Assembly (NCBI GenBank): GCA_036365515.1
Contig: CM070877.1
Coordinates: 70,926,022-70,990,021 of the forward strand
DNA: 64,000 bases
Direction of reading: 5' to 3'
Origin: Torymus aiolomorphi
Taxonomy: Eukaryota; Arthropoda; Insecta; Hymenoptera; Torymidae
Of the stretch, positions 11,819 through 22,722 are shown piece by piece. The notes under the pieces are model-generated. The model saw nothing but the letters and a program-made list of their open reading frames with translations. It did not search any database and was not told where the DNA came from. The position numbers and the translations under genes were made by a program. Numbering within the stretch: the first letter of the stretch is position 1; every line of letters begins with the position of its first letter.

Positions 11819-13195
11819 TCAGTGTTTTGTAACTGATTGAAAATTTACTTTACCTACATATTTTAGAATGTGCGGTCTCACTGGATAATCTGTTTCAGCA
11901 ATTAACTTCTTTATCTTGTGAAACATAACCTCGCATTTTTCGGTATCATTTACCACATGTTTAGTATTATAATTTGTTTTATATTGATGATTACTGTACA
12001 TACAATTAACACAATTGTGTTCGTTTGCGGTAGTACAGTTGATCGTGTTATGTTTTCCAGCACAACGTAGGCAGATTTTCGTATTCTTACACTTTTTACC
12101 ACTATGACCAAATCGACCACAGTTAAAACACGGGGTTAGATTCAAGTCATCGAATGCTCTGCAATTTTGATAACCAATATGAACTCTATATTTATTAGTC
12201 ACAATTTGATTATATACTTCCGCTGGTGTTTCAATTAATATAGTGTTAATTTTTGTTTTAATGTTTTCAAATATATGTAACATTTTGCATTTGCTGTTTA
12301 GGTGTTTGAAGTTCCTTTTGTTAATATCTTGCTCTATTTCTTTAATCTCCATGTCTTCAAAATTGTCGAAGCCTGTTATTTTCATCTTGGGATTTTTAAT
12401 AGATTCTCTTGTTATTTTGTAGTAGGCAGAATACTTTTGTTTTAGTATATTCTCAGTTTGTATCAAACTCTCCTCATTTATAAAGCTTATTATTGCTTCA
12501 TCTTTGTTCTTGATTTTTATACTTTTTGCTTGTATAGATGAATTTTTATTTATATAGTGAGCTATATATGGTTTTATATCTGGCACATTTGTTCCTTTAT
12601 TATCATTCTGTATTCTTTTCACTATTAGTTTTTGTATCTTCTTTTCTAATTGCTTATCACTTACTACCACTTCTGCAAATGTTTTTTTGTTTTTGGTATA
12701 GTTTTCTTTGTCTAAAATTTGGTTTAGCATGAGATTATTGTTGTGTACTTCTGTACTTATTTGTTTTAATAGATTTTTTTCTTCTTCAGGAAAACTTGTC
12801 AATTCTTGATTTCCTTTGATTTCCTTAGCTTTTATTAGTAGCAATTCTTCTTCAGCTTGTTTTAATTTTTGTTCTGTCTGTGCATTGGTTTTTATTAGTA
12901 TTTCGTTCCTTGTCATTATCAGATCATTTTGGTTTCTCAGATTTTCTAGTTCCCTCCGTAGTAGCACTACTGCAACACGTGGATCTTTAGAGGTTATGTC
13001 ATCTATATTATGTTCTTCACATATTATTTCTATGGCAGATAAGTAGTTTTGTGTTCTTTTTCTGTTATAATCACTTTTATGGTAGACATTGTTACACACT
13101 ACACATATCACAACTCCCACTGGCGTCCCGGGATGACATTTGTAATAAATTTCTGGCAGAGGGGTCTGCTTAAGCAGCACACCCTCGTCCGCCAT
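11819..13195 (-). CDS. LINE ORF1, gag-like RNA-binding protein
   Basis: Intact 458-codon ORF. The ATG at 13195 is preferred over the upstream GTG in the same frame; it lies only 11 nt from the element's 5' end. An N-terminal Cys/His cluster (CHPG, CVVCNNVYH) may be a small zinc finger. A long Lys/Glu-rich segment (about 75-190) is probably coiled coil. Near residues 355-400 are CCHC-type knuckles: CFNCGRFGHSGKKC and CLRCAGKHNTINC, with a further CVNC downstream. ORF1 proteins of this type coat the element RNA. Its intactness, beside an ORF2 with only two stops, suggests a recent insertion. Confidence 0.8.
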   Translation of the reverse strand: MADEGVLLKQTPLPEIYYKCHPGTPVGVVICVVCNNVYHKSDYNRKRTQNYLSAIEIICEEHNIDDITSKDPRVAVVLLRRELENLRNQNDLIMTRNEILIKTNAQTEQKLKQAEEELLLIKAKEIKGNQELTSFPEEEKNLLKQISTEVHNNNLMLNQILDKENYTKNKKTFAEVVVSDKQLEKKIQKLIVKRIQNDNKGTNVPDIKPYIAHYINKNSSIQAKSIKIKNKDEAIISFINEESLIQTENILKQKYSAYYKITRESIKNPKMKITGFDNFEDMEIKEIEQDINKRNFKHLNSKCKMLHIFENIKTKINTILIETPAEVYNQIVTNKYRVHIGYQNCRAFDDLNLTPCFNCGRFGHSGKKCKNTKICLRCAGKHNTINCTTANEHNCVNCMYSNHQYKTNYNTKHVVNDTEKCEVMFHKIKKLIAETDYPVRPHILKYVGKVNFQSVTKH

Positions 13196-13211
13196 CTTGG
13201 CCACTCATATT

Positions 13212-14232
13212 AATGGTAATAATATTTGGAAGGAATTTAATAACTTTTTCATAGAAGATTTTAAAGATGATAAATTAAACAATGCCCTCATACAAATAAA
13301 TTAAATATTATCATTAAACCAAAAATCATGTATAGATTTTAGATTGCCTGAACCAAATAAAATCTTAAAAATTGAATGTAATGAAATTAATAAGACTGAA
13401 ATTTTATTCTGTGAAGAAATGTTTAGTAACATGTATACTCAACTAAATTTAGAACAAAAGTATATTTTTGAGAAATTATTAAATAATGAACATAAGATTC
13501 ATTTTATAGACGTTCCTGGTGGTTCAGGTAAAATATTTTTATACAAAACATTAATTTTTTTACTTTTTGTCTAAACAAAACAAAATTTTATCAATGGCTT
13601 GGACTAGTATTGCGTCAATACTATTACCAAAAGGAATGACAAGTCATAAAAGATTTAAATTATCTTTAGATTTAGAAAGTGCATTTTTTAAATTAGACTC
13701 TGATAAGAAAAAATTACGGGAAGTAGATGCAATAATTTGAGACGAAGCATCAATGATATCAAAAAAAGCTTTAGAGATTGTAGATAAAACATTAAGATAT
13801 GTTTGTAATAATAATTTACCATTTGGGGGGAAATTAATTGTATTAGGAGAAGATTGTCGGCAAATTCTTCCATTTATTAAAAAAAGTTGTAGAACCACAG
13901 TTATACAAGAAACAATAAAATATTGAGATATTTGGCCACTTTTCAATATAATGAAGTTAAAAAAAAATATTCGTACTAACAATGAAGAGTTCGCTTCATT
14001 TTTATTAGATATTGGAGAGGGAATAATTAATCCATTCAAAGTACCAAACAGTTGCAAAACTGACGATGTTTGTTTGAAAATATATAAAGATATAAATTAT
14101 AATTTATCTATGAATAGTGTCATTTTAACGTCTCATAATGAAGATTCAACTATTCTGAATAATAAAATATTAAAATTGATCTATAGTGATGAAATGACTT
14201 ATTATAGTATAGATAGTATAGACTTATTATAG
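13212..14232 (+). pseudogene. Helitron helicase fragment, second part (PIF1-like)
   Basis: Continues the Helitron frame after the LINE: INGNNIWKEFNNFFIEDF, then LNLEQKYIFEKLLN and a Walker A region PGGSGKIF, where the usual Thr is Ile. Frameshifts and stops fill 13560-13950, although the helicase sequence can still be followed there in pieces (GRxQILPFI-type segment near 13850). 13951-14232 then reads KNIRTNNEEFASFLLDIGEG, VILTSHNED and YYSIDSID, the conserved PIF1/Helitron sequence after motif III. It stops where the BEL element begins, after a short TATAG repeat (14211-14244). Confidence 0.75.
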
Positions 14233-14276
14233 TATAGTATAGTATAGAAAAGAAAGATGGACTAGAATCTAGAGTA

Positions 14277-17200
14277 TTGTTAAAAATAATTCCTGTAAAC
14301 TTGTGTGTCCCTCGGACGAAAATTAATACCTTAGCTATGCTTGATGAAGGTTCAACAATCACGTTAATTGATAGAGAAGTTGCACATTCGATTGGTGTGA
14401 GCGGAGTTTTCTTTTCTGTATCATTAAAAGGGATTAATGATCAAAAAGCTGTGGAGATAATCGGTGAAAGGTTAAATGTACAAATTGAAAGCTCGTCCGG
14501 AAAATATATAACAAGAAACACCATTACAGTTGATAACCTATCCCTTCCATCTCAGTCTTTATCAAAGAAAACTATAGCTCAATGTGGCGTAGAATTCGAC
14601 ACAAAAATAACCTCATTTACGTGCGCAAATCCAAAATTTTATTAGGTCAAGGTAACTGGGATCTTATCGTTACGCGAGAGCTTTTTTACTACGATAGTTT
14701 CCCTTTTGTAATTTCACGCACGCAGTTAGGTTACTGTGCACATGGCCCTGTTCGGAATTTGAATTTTGATAAATTATTGATACAAGCAATCAACTCGTGT
14801 ACGTGTGAAAATAGTTTATTATTACCGAAAGAACGAACAGATAATGGCATAAACTCTTTGGATGAAATGATAAAAAATTACTTTCAGCTCGATTTGTTAG
14901 GTGTTTATGATCAAAAACGGCTCGAAAATGATGATAATCGCGCGTTAAACATTTTAGAAAATAGAAGCAAACGCGTGGGCAACACATGGGAGACTGGTTT
15001 ACTCTGGAAGCGAGATAATGAGCTCGTACCAGACAGTAGGAACCATGCAAAAAAAAGGCTTTTTACTCTAGAGAGAAAATTAGATCGCCATCCGGAATAT
15101 GCTTCATTATATTATCAAGAAATGAATCGTTTATTCAACTGCGGTTACGCGACTGAAATGCCAAACGAAAGCGAGGGTACTCGACAATGGTATTTGCCAT
15201 TAGGTTTTTTATCTCCTTATACGATACACTCACGAATAATAATGCAAGAAATATGGATAAGCGGAATAAAGTGGGATGAAAAGTTGAAAGATGACGAGTT
15301 TAATTCTTGGAAGTGTTGGATTATGAATTTAAGTAAAGTAAGAGATTGCCGAGATCCTAGATTCTATTTTCGCGATTATCTACGAGAAACATACATAAGT
15401 TTGCATATATTTTGCGATGCTAGTAAGAAAGCTTACGCGGCAGTAGCTTACTGGCGGTTTAGTCAGACGAAAGAAGGTTTGGGAAAGGTGTCATTTTTTG
15501 CAGCCAGAAGTAGAGTAGCACCAGTCAAGCCACTATCTATTCTACGTCTAGAGTTACAAGCAGCTTTACTTGCTAGTAGGCTTGCAAAATCTATCGAGCA
15601 AGAGCACAATTTCCCTGTAAAACACCGATATTTGTGGACAGACTCTAGCACGGGTTTTCATTGGTTACGTTCGGATCCGCGAAATCAACCAGTTTTCGTT
15701 GCGCACCGTTTAAGTGAGATCCGCGAGAACTCCAATATCGGAGAATGGAAGTGGATACCGTCGCATCCGAATCCCGCAGACGACGCTACTAGGAGGGTCG
15801 ATTCCGCTCTTGAGTCGGATAGTAGATGGTTCAAGGGCCCCAATTTTTTACGCGAACCAGTTTCAAATTGGCCGATCACTAAATTTGCGTGCGATGATAG
15901 GGAAATTTTATCACTCGATTCAGCATTCTGCTCGATTTTTATTGTAACGAATTATGAAAAACAAAATAATGACTCTCCCAAACTTTAATCGATTCTCCTC
16001 TTGGTTTCGTTTACTAAGAGCAACTGCTCGAATTCTGACTACGATAGATCTATGGAAAAAGAGAGGTAAAGGAATAATATCTGTAGAAAATCTAGAATCA
16101 GCAGAAAGAATGTGGATATGTGAAATTCAAAGTACGTGTTTTAATTCGGAATTGATTTCCATTCGACAAGGTGAGCCTTTAAACAAGCATAGCAAAGTTA
16201 TTTCTTTAACACGGGTTATAGATGGATACGGCATCTTACGAGCTAATGGTAGGTTGAGCAATTTTCCTAAAGATTTTTTCGATAATTGTCCGATAATTTG
16301 AGATAGCCATCGTTATGTGACTCGTTTACTTATAAAATACTACCATGAAAAATTTGATCATGCTAATTTCGATACTGTTATAAACGAGATACGTCAAAAA
16401 TTTTGGATATTAGGATTACGCAATACTTTGCGCTCGATTTCGTTTAATTGTGTAATTGGTAAAAAGCTACATGCTCGAACTGCTAATCCACTAATGTCAG
16501 ATTTGCCGTCGTTTAGCTTTCAATCAACGGCCGTTCACACATTGTGGAGTGGACTATTTCGGGCCTATGTTAGTGAAGATAGGAAGACGACAAGAAAAAC
16601 GATGGGGCGTTATATTTACATGTATGTCTACTAGAGCTGTGCATTTAGAACTCGCGCATTCATTAAACACCGATTCAGCAATAATGGCTTTGCAACGCTT
16701 GTCTGCAAGAAGAGGCGTTCCCAGCTTTATGTACAGCAATAATGGTAAAAATTTTCGAGGCGCAAATAAGGAATTGAAACAAGTTATTTTAAGTGTGAAT
16801 AACGATGATCTACAAAACTACGGGGTAAACAAGCGTATCCAATGGGTTTTTAATCCTCCGGGAGCGCCTCACATGGGAGGAGTTTGAGAGCGTCTCATTC
16901 GCACAGTCAAGTCCGCTCATTATACAATTTTGAAAAGCCAGGTTCCTCGCGAAGAGGTACTTATCACCGTCCTTGCAGAAGTAGAACTTACCGTAAATTC
17001 TCGCCCTATCACTAAAATGTCTGTAGATCCGAAAGACGACGAAGCGTTGACACCAAATCACTTCTTGATTGGATCTTTGTCTGACAAAATTAGATTCAAA
17101 ACTTTTGATCCGCGTACATTCAATCATAGAAAACAATGGCGTATAGTACAGCATTTTGCCGATGCGTTTTGGAAACGATGGCTACAGCAGTATGTACCTC

Positions 17201-17439
17201 TTTTATTGACTCGCCAAAAGTGGACAGAGAAGGAAGATCCTTATAAAGTCGGCGATATTGTTCTCCTGATCGATCCGCAAGCTCCGCGAAATATATGGCA
17301 AAAAGCAGTCATAGAAAAGGTTTTCGTAAGTAAAGACGGGCAAGTTCGAGTGATCGAACTGCGCACGGCCACAGGTACATTCACTCGCGGTGTACGTTAT
17401 TTAATTAAGTTATGCGAATGTGAAGTGCAAAACGCTTAG
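14277..17439 (+). pseudogene. BEL/Pao pol polyprotein, decayed
   Basis: Frames are joined by indels. 14277-14645 holds an A17-type aspartic protease with LDEGSTITLI. 14640-15988 continues with GQGNWDLIVTREL, the beginning of the reverse transcriptase (ALNILE, KKRLFTLERKL, GTRQWYLP), then jumps directly to GFLSPYTIHSRI. The palm with the YxDD site is therefore missing, by an apparently in-frame deletion. RNase H (FCDASKKAYAA, LRLELQAALLA, LWTDSST, HPNPADDATR) is well preserved. The integrase zinc region and core follow to 17439: DYFGPM supplies the first Asp, the second is changed (YSNNGKNF, Asp to Asn), and GAPHMGGV is followed by TGA in place of Trp before ERLIRT. Stops also occur at 16301 and near 16630. 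Confidence 0.85.
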
Positions 17440-17461
17440 GTTTTGCACTGAGGGGGAGAGT

Positions 17462-17648
17462 TGTAATAAACGTTATAATGTACAGTTTTTTGTTAAAGTG
17501 TTTACGAGTTCTAATTTGTTCAATCGGTATTTGAAAGTAAGAAATTTCATCGTTTTAAGCACCGCAGCTGCCACGGTGCGTAACTACAGAAGGTAGTTTT
17601 TGTGACCGTACGCCACGAGCACGAAAAGTTGGTTTCTCTTCGGGGCCG

Positions 17649-17739
<91 letters not shown>

Positions 17740-18003
17740 TGGCGAGCGGGGCGCAGCGGTTGCGAAAACGATGAGTTGCTTAGCAACAAGACTGTTGAAA
17801 AGCAGTTTGGTTTTTTCTTGGCAGTTGGGTCGAGAAGGCGGTTTCTGGAGGAACGCAGGTTTTTTTAGAGACGTCTGGTTTTCTTGTGCTTGCGCTCGTA
17901 AACACTTAGCTTCTCACGTTGTATTACTATTTTGTCCTTTCTAATAAATAAATATCTTCGTTGAATAAAAATAGACAATTTGGTTTTACTCATTCGCGTT
18001 ACA
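17462..18003 (+). repeat. 3' LTR of the BEL element
   Basis: Begins TGTAATAAACG and ends CGCGTTACA, an imperfect inverted TGTAA/TTACA pair. It follows a purine tract and contains AATAAATAAATA (17942-17953) as a likely polyadenylation signal. A (GA)n tract fills 17652-17738. No 5' partner is in the window. Confidence 0.75.
17652..17738. repeat. (GA)n microsatellite inside the BEL LTR
   Basis: About 43 GA units, uninterrupted. Similar GA tracts occur in the LTRs of gypsy element 1. Confidence 0.95.
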
Positions 18004-18237
18004 AATACAATAATCATTTAAACCAAAATAAAACAGAATTTCCAGTATTATGGGATCCAGAAAAAAAAATGTAGAAGTGTATTCATTGGAAGAAAAAAAT
18101 TGACTGTCCGAATTAAATACAAAAATAGAAGAAAATATAAAAGAAACAAATAAGTATAATGAATATTTAGAGGAGTCATTGAAAGAATATAATTTAAATT
18201 ATATAAAAAATCTAATTGAAAATCTTAGTAGATAATT
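18004..18237 (+). pseudogene. Short Lys/Glu-rich coding remnant
   Basis: A frame with one or two stops reads SLEEKN, LNTKIEENIKETNKYNEYLEESLKEYNLNY and ends at 18234. It looks like a coiled-coil-type coding remnant. I cannot place it; it may belong to the same large element as the Helitron fragments. Confidence 0.3.
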
Positions 18238-18664
18238 AGTCTGCTTTCAGCGACCTTCAAAATTGGTCTACTTTTATTGACTTTTAAATTTAAAAAAATG
18301 TATTAAAAAATGTCTTAATTGGTCTGCTATCAACGACATTATTAGAAAATGTTTTTAAAATCGGTCTGCTATCAGAGACCTTTAAAATTAGTCTCCTATC
18401 AACGATCTTGTAAACCAGTCTGTTGTCAACGACCTTCAAAATCGGTCTGCTATCAGCAACCTTCAAAATCGGTCTGCTATCAACGACCTTCAAAATCGGT
18501 CTGCTATCAGACCTCCAAAATTGATTAGCTTTCAAAAATCGACCTGCTATCAGCTACCTTCAAAATCGGTCTGCTATCAGCGACCTTTAAAATAGGTCTG
18601 ACATATACATGTCAGTATTCAGAACTCCAAAACTGATTAGTTTTCAACAACCTTTAAAATTAAT
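18238..18664. repeat. 27-bp minisatellite
   Basis: About 15 diverged copies of a unit like GGTCTGCTATCAGCGACCTT followed by CAAAATC. Element B is inserted in it; the array resumes, more diverged, at 22027-22200. Confidence 0.85.
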
Positions 18665-18668
18665 ATAT

Positions 18669-18985
18669 GGCCCATTCTAAATGGATTCAATGAGCAAAAA
18701 AAATTAAAGTCTTTGATTTTTTTGAAACTCTGAGGTCATATTCTACATTAAATTTTATTAGATCCGTGTTTCCTCTTTTTGTCGAAAAATAATTTTGGAG
18801 CTCTGTAGCGCGATATAAAAAATTAGATTGTGAAAGCGTTATTTTGAAAATGAAAATTCCCATTTTTTTCAAATAGCCGTAGTTTTGGCCCAAGTTATCG
18901 TATCGGGACGTTTTTTTTTTTTTTGAAATTGTGCGGAATTTTACCAGCTTTCATCTGATTTTTTTCAGATTTTAAATAACTTGAA
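18669..18985 (+). repeat. Left TIR of element B
   Basis: Inverted copy of 21705-22022. Shared internal stretches include TAGTTTTGGCCCAAGTTATC and GCGCGATATAAAAAAT-like sequence. Confidence 0.8.
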
Positions 18986-19338
18986 TAGTTTTTCAGATAA
19001 ATTGTAAAAACAGAAAAAAGTGCTTTTTTTCAAAATTGAATTTCTCAAAAACACCACCTTTCTTTTTCGTGAAATTTGGATATGTTTTTCATGGCCAAAT
19101 AAGCTAGCTTTCTATCAAACGGCAGCGTGCCATCTTTCTTCGTTTGGAAGATACACCCTCACAAATATAATTGCGATTTCTACACGTGTAAGCCTCATAT
19201 GCGTTATGTGCAGCGATATATTTTACACAGGGACTGGCTGCAAGTTTTAAAGTTAAATCTGGCATCTGTGTGCGAGAAATTAAAGGTATAGAATACACGG
19301 ATGATTGTAGTATATACACGATTGTAGTACCCTAAGTG

Positions 19339-19352
19339 CCCGCTAGATGGCG
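19339..19352 (+). promoter_or_regulatory. CTCF-like motif upstream of element B promoter
   Basis: CCCGCTAGATGGCG is close to the CTCF consensus CCASYAGRKGGC. It lies 43 bp upstream of the TATA-like box. The related fragment at 63669-63680 keeps a diverged form. Confidence 0.5.
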
Positions 19353-19394
19353 AGCACAAACGCGCCACATTTAATGAAAAACATCTCCCCGAGT

Positions 19395-19430
19395 GTATAA
19401 GTAGGGACCTGTGGCACTCACTCGATCTAC
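19395..19430 (+). promoter_or_regulatory. Candidate promoter of element B
   Basis: TATAAGTAG at 19395-19403, then CACTCACTCGATC at 19416-19428 as a possible initiator. The segment is conserved in the second copy (55848-56180, minus strand). Confidence 0.45.
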
Positions 19431-19718
19431 CCATTATTACCACATTATTTTGCCTAATATTATTTTGCCTATTTGCCTAATCGTCAATCGTTATTTTTGC
19501 ACTACTTACTTATTGCCTATACCTTGGTTATTGCTTTATTTATTTGGTCGAATGTACTTTACGTTTACAACATATTGTGCATCAACTTTACTTGCGAGTG
19601 GGTTGGTGCAGAAACTCTATAATTAAGATTCACTCCAATTTCTTTTTTCTCGCTGACAAACCCTGACTATATAACTTTTCGTATACGTTCAATCATATAC
19701 TGATACATATCAACAAAC

Positions 19719-21710
19719 ATGCAAAAGGCTAAGTTTAGTTCCAAGAGAACTCAGAAGTGTCCGGATATCGGCAGTATTCATAAAAAGTACGTTTATGAAG
19801 ATAGTAAGCGGCCATTTCAATTACTTAGCGATGTAGCAAATGGATTATTGATGTCTAACGAGTATAAAAACAAGGATATAACAGAATATACCAAAGTGTG
19901 TGGAATTTGCTATGAAAAACTCAAGAAAATAACTGAAGAAATTTTTAAAGAAGCAGGAGAGTCAACGCCAACAGAATCTACATCATCTAATCAAACGCCT
20001 GAATCTCAAATTACGATGCCAGCAGATTCTCAAACCTCAATTTTCAGTGTTGAGTTGTATGAAGAAGTGAATGAAATACTCACTAAGAATAAATTGTCTC
20101 TATCGCCGTTCAAGCTTCCGTCAAATGTTGACGCGACAGCATTGCTAAATTACGTTAATCGCAAGCGCAAGCAATTATTAGATACTTTTTATGAAGAAAC
20201 TGATTGCAAAATTAGGAAACTGTATAACGTCTCGAGGCAGAAATTAGAGTTTAATGAATGCAAGATATGCGACGAATGGAATGAAAACTTAAGTTTGGTG
20301 TTAGAAAATGAAAATCTAACCTTCATAGAAAAAGTACGATTGATGACTGTAGTACCTTCAAGTCTCTCAAATAATTATATTTTATTGCATATAAGAGGAA
20401 CCACAGATTATATGATCAGAGCTCGCAAAAAGTAAAGGTTCACAAAAGCTCGTAAAAAGTAAAGGTTTATACGAAAAGCCCGATCCATATTCTGGAAATC
20501 CTGTGAAGACTGAAGTTATTGAGTTAGTTGAAAGATATTATCTAGACGACGATTTGGACTGTTCCCGACAAAGTCCTAACAGAAATGATGTGATGAATGT
20601 TAAAATCAATGGAGTTATAGAAAAAAAAATCAAACGTTTTCTAACTCGGAGCATCAAGGAAATTTGCGATCTAATTATGAAACAAAATCCAGAAGTTACT
20701 ATTTCAAGATCCAAGATTTATCAACCTTTAAACAATTCCTGTTTATGTGTCTATTGCGCCAATTTCGACCTTATCCTAACAGCTCTAAAAATTGTGTTAA
20801 AAAAGAGTAAATCCGAGTTTCTTTCACTTAAACAAGAGATCTTATCCATGATTGTTTGCTCTATAGAAAATGATTCGTGTATTCTTCGAGAGTGTAAAAT
20901 TTGCAAAGATAAAACGATAACCGAAGAAAATTTTCATTTGGAAGAAGATTTACTATTTGATGAAATAACTTTTGCAATTTGGGAAAAAAATGATCTTGTA
21001 AAGAAAACTTGCACATTAGATGTTTATCTCAAAGAGCTGAACAGTTGCGTAAATACAATGAGCAAACATAGACGAATGAAAGAGCTCCAGCAACGTGAAA
21101 TCAAATCAGAAAAAGAAGATGGACTTTCGAGTAAAAATCGTTTAATTCTACACGAAGATTTTGCAGAAAATTGGGCCATCATTCAGCAAGATGCCATTCA
21201 GGGGTATCACTGAACTAATACACAAATTTCTATTTTTACATCGGTGTGTTATGTCGGAAAGATTACTACGAGTTTTGGCATAGTGAGTGACGATAGAAAA
21301 CACGATTCAGCGTTCGCTTTAGCAGCTATGAAGTTGATAACAGATGAGTGTATGAAACTAACTGCAGATGGGAAAAATGATATTACCATAATATCTGACG
21401 GTGCTGCCAGCCATTTCAAGAACAGATTTCAATTTTATGAATTGAGAAAAGAATTCTATAAAGCGAAATGGATTTTTTCTGCAACTGGGCATGGAAAAGG
21501 TGCGTGCGATGGCATCGGTGGCTTATTAAAACATTTTGCTACAACTCATAACTTGTCTGCACCACCCAGCGAACGTATTAAAAATGCTGATGATTTTGTA
21601 AATATGTCAGTGAGTATACCAGCAAAATAAGAATTATACTTTTGAAAACCGAAGAATTGCAAAATTTTCGCACTCAAAAGACCGAGTTATTTAAAATTTA
21701 AATTAATATT
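19719..21710 (+). pseudogene. Element B transposase, lightly broken
   Basis: The start is the ATG at 19719. Pieces: 19719-20435, about 20440-21213, 21214-21620, then a shifted tail to about 21700. Conserved features in order: N-terminal CxxC (VCGICYEKL, residues 65-73), an acidic/Ser-Thr linker, CDEWNENL, CSRQSPNRND, KRFLTRSIKE, SRSKIYQPL, CLCVYCANFD, CKICK, DFAENW, SDDRKHDSAFA, SDGAASHFKNRF and ATGHGKGACDGIGG. The three Asp residues in DFAENW, SDGAAS and CDGIGG are the candidate catalytic triad. Breaks: a frameshift near 20400-20435 next to a 27-bp duplication, TGA for Trp at 21211-21213, and a frameshift near 21600. The last about 60 residues seen in element A are missing. Confidence 0.8.
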
Positions 21711-22022
21711 CCAGTTATTTAAAATCTGAAAAAATCACATGAAAGCTGGTAAAATTCCACACAATTTCAAAAAAAAAAAACGTCCCGATACGATAACTTG
21801 GGCCAAAACTACGGCCGTTTGTAAAAAATGCGTATTTTCATTTTCAAAATAACGCTTTCACAATGTTATTTTTTATATCGCGCTACAGGGCTCCAAAATT
21901 ATTTTTCGATAAAAAGAAAAAACGCGGGTCTAATGAAATTTAATGTAGAACACGACTTCAGAGTTTCAAAAAAATCAAAGACTTTAATTTTTTTTGCTTG
22001 TTGAATCCATTTAGAATGCGTC
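21705..22022 (-). repeat. Right TIR of element B
   Basis: Inverted copy of 18669-18985, ending GAATGCGTC beside ATAT. Confidence 0.8.
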
Positions 22023-22026
22023 ATAT

Positions 22027-22224
22027 TTTCAATGACTTACAAACTGATCTTTTGCTTAACCTTCAAAAGCGATCTACTTTTAGAATTCAACAACGATTTC
22101 GATTTAAGTTTCGGTCTGCTTTCAGCGACCTTCATAATTAATATTTTTAGCGTCATACTTTGAGCGACATTTGAAATCAATATGAAGTTCAAAAGCTTTG
22201 AATGACTTTCAAGCTTAAAATTTG
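22027..22224. repeat. Continuation of the 27-bp minisatellite
   Basis: Diverged CGGTCTGCTTTCAGCGACCTT-like units. Removing element B joins this to 18238-18664. Confidence 0.6.
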
Positions 22225-22595
22225 TGTTATTTAAATAACTATAAAAATGTTTAAAAATATAACATATGTTTATTTAATAGAATAAAAGTAATACTTGAAA
22301 ATTATACAGTTTTTTTAATAGAGGAATAGGCCTTTTTTACTAACTTATTACGAAAACAAAAAATGACATATTTAATGGAAAATGAATTCAAAGATAGTAA
22401 AAAAGGGGGAAACCTCTATAAAAAAAATGCGTCTATCTATCTACCTCTTGGGTGGCGTGGAAAAGATAGACTTTTTATATCTCTATATATTATATAGAGT
22501 CTCTGTCACTGTTCAGCCCATATATTACCTTTATCTAGAGATGTACAATTTCCTCATATGTCGTACAGAAAGTTATTTGTGCTTATCCATAATTT
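22225..22595 (-). repeat. Right copy of the inverted repeat bounding the 15-kb block
   Basis: Reverse complement of 7600-7968: TTAAATAACTATAAAAATG at the inner end, CCTCTTGGGTGGCGTGG in the middle, ACAGAAAGTTATTTGTGCTT at the outer end. Confidence 0.7.
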
Positions 22596-22722
22596 CAGGA
22601 TCAAGCGAAGCGAACGCCGAACTCGCGTGCGTTCGTGATCCTCATTGCTACCGAATGGTACCTTGAGTGAAAGCCGGAAAGAGAATATAACTTCACTACG
22701 TGCGAGCTTCTTTGAGTGAATA

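Larger units (their letters stand above)
8450..13211 (-). mobile_element. CR1/Jockey-type LINE inserted in the Helitron
   Basis: A nearly complete non-LTR retrotransposon on the minus strand, 13206 down to 8455. ATATT flanks it at 8450-8454 and 13207-13211, and removing it rejoins the Helitron reading frame, which supports these ends. The 5' end reads GAGTGGCCAAGATGG. The 3' end is an A-rich, AAATA-type tail (plus-strand TTTATTTATTT at 8455-8485). Two ORFs, gag-like and endonuclease/reverse transcriptase, follow the usual order. Confidence 0.85.
14245..18003 (+). mobile_element. BEL/Pao element, 5'-truncated, with 3' LTR
   Basis: Protease-RT-RNase H-integrase order followed by a purine tract (GAGGGGGAGAG, ending 17460) and a 3' LTR. 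There is no 5' LTR, primer site or gag, so the copy is truncated at the 5' end. It sits in or beside the Helitron remnant. Confidence 0.85.
18665..22026 (+). mobile_element. Element B: DDD transposon related to element A
   Basis: Runs 18669-22022 between ATAT flanks (18665-18668, 22023-22026). TIRs are about 315 bp (18669-18985 and 21705-22022), beginning GGCCCATTCTAAATGG and ending with the complement of GACGCATTCTAAATGG. The TIR sequence differs from element A beyond the first bases, but the protein is clearly homologous. It disrupts the 27-bp minisatellite. Confidence 0.85.

Noticed and set aside
17547..17868. Ser-Leu or Arg-Glu repeat frames at 17547-17868 and at 53051-53753, 54560-55069
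   Set aside because: These read through GA microsatellites in LTRs; there is no conserved non-repeat sequence.
7600..22595. Polinton/Maverick element
   Set aside because: Size and inverted ends would fit, but no DNA polymerase B, capsid, packaging ATPase or Polinton integrase is seen; only Helitron helicase pieces are.
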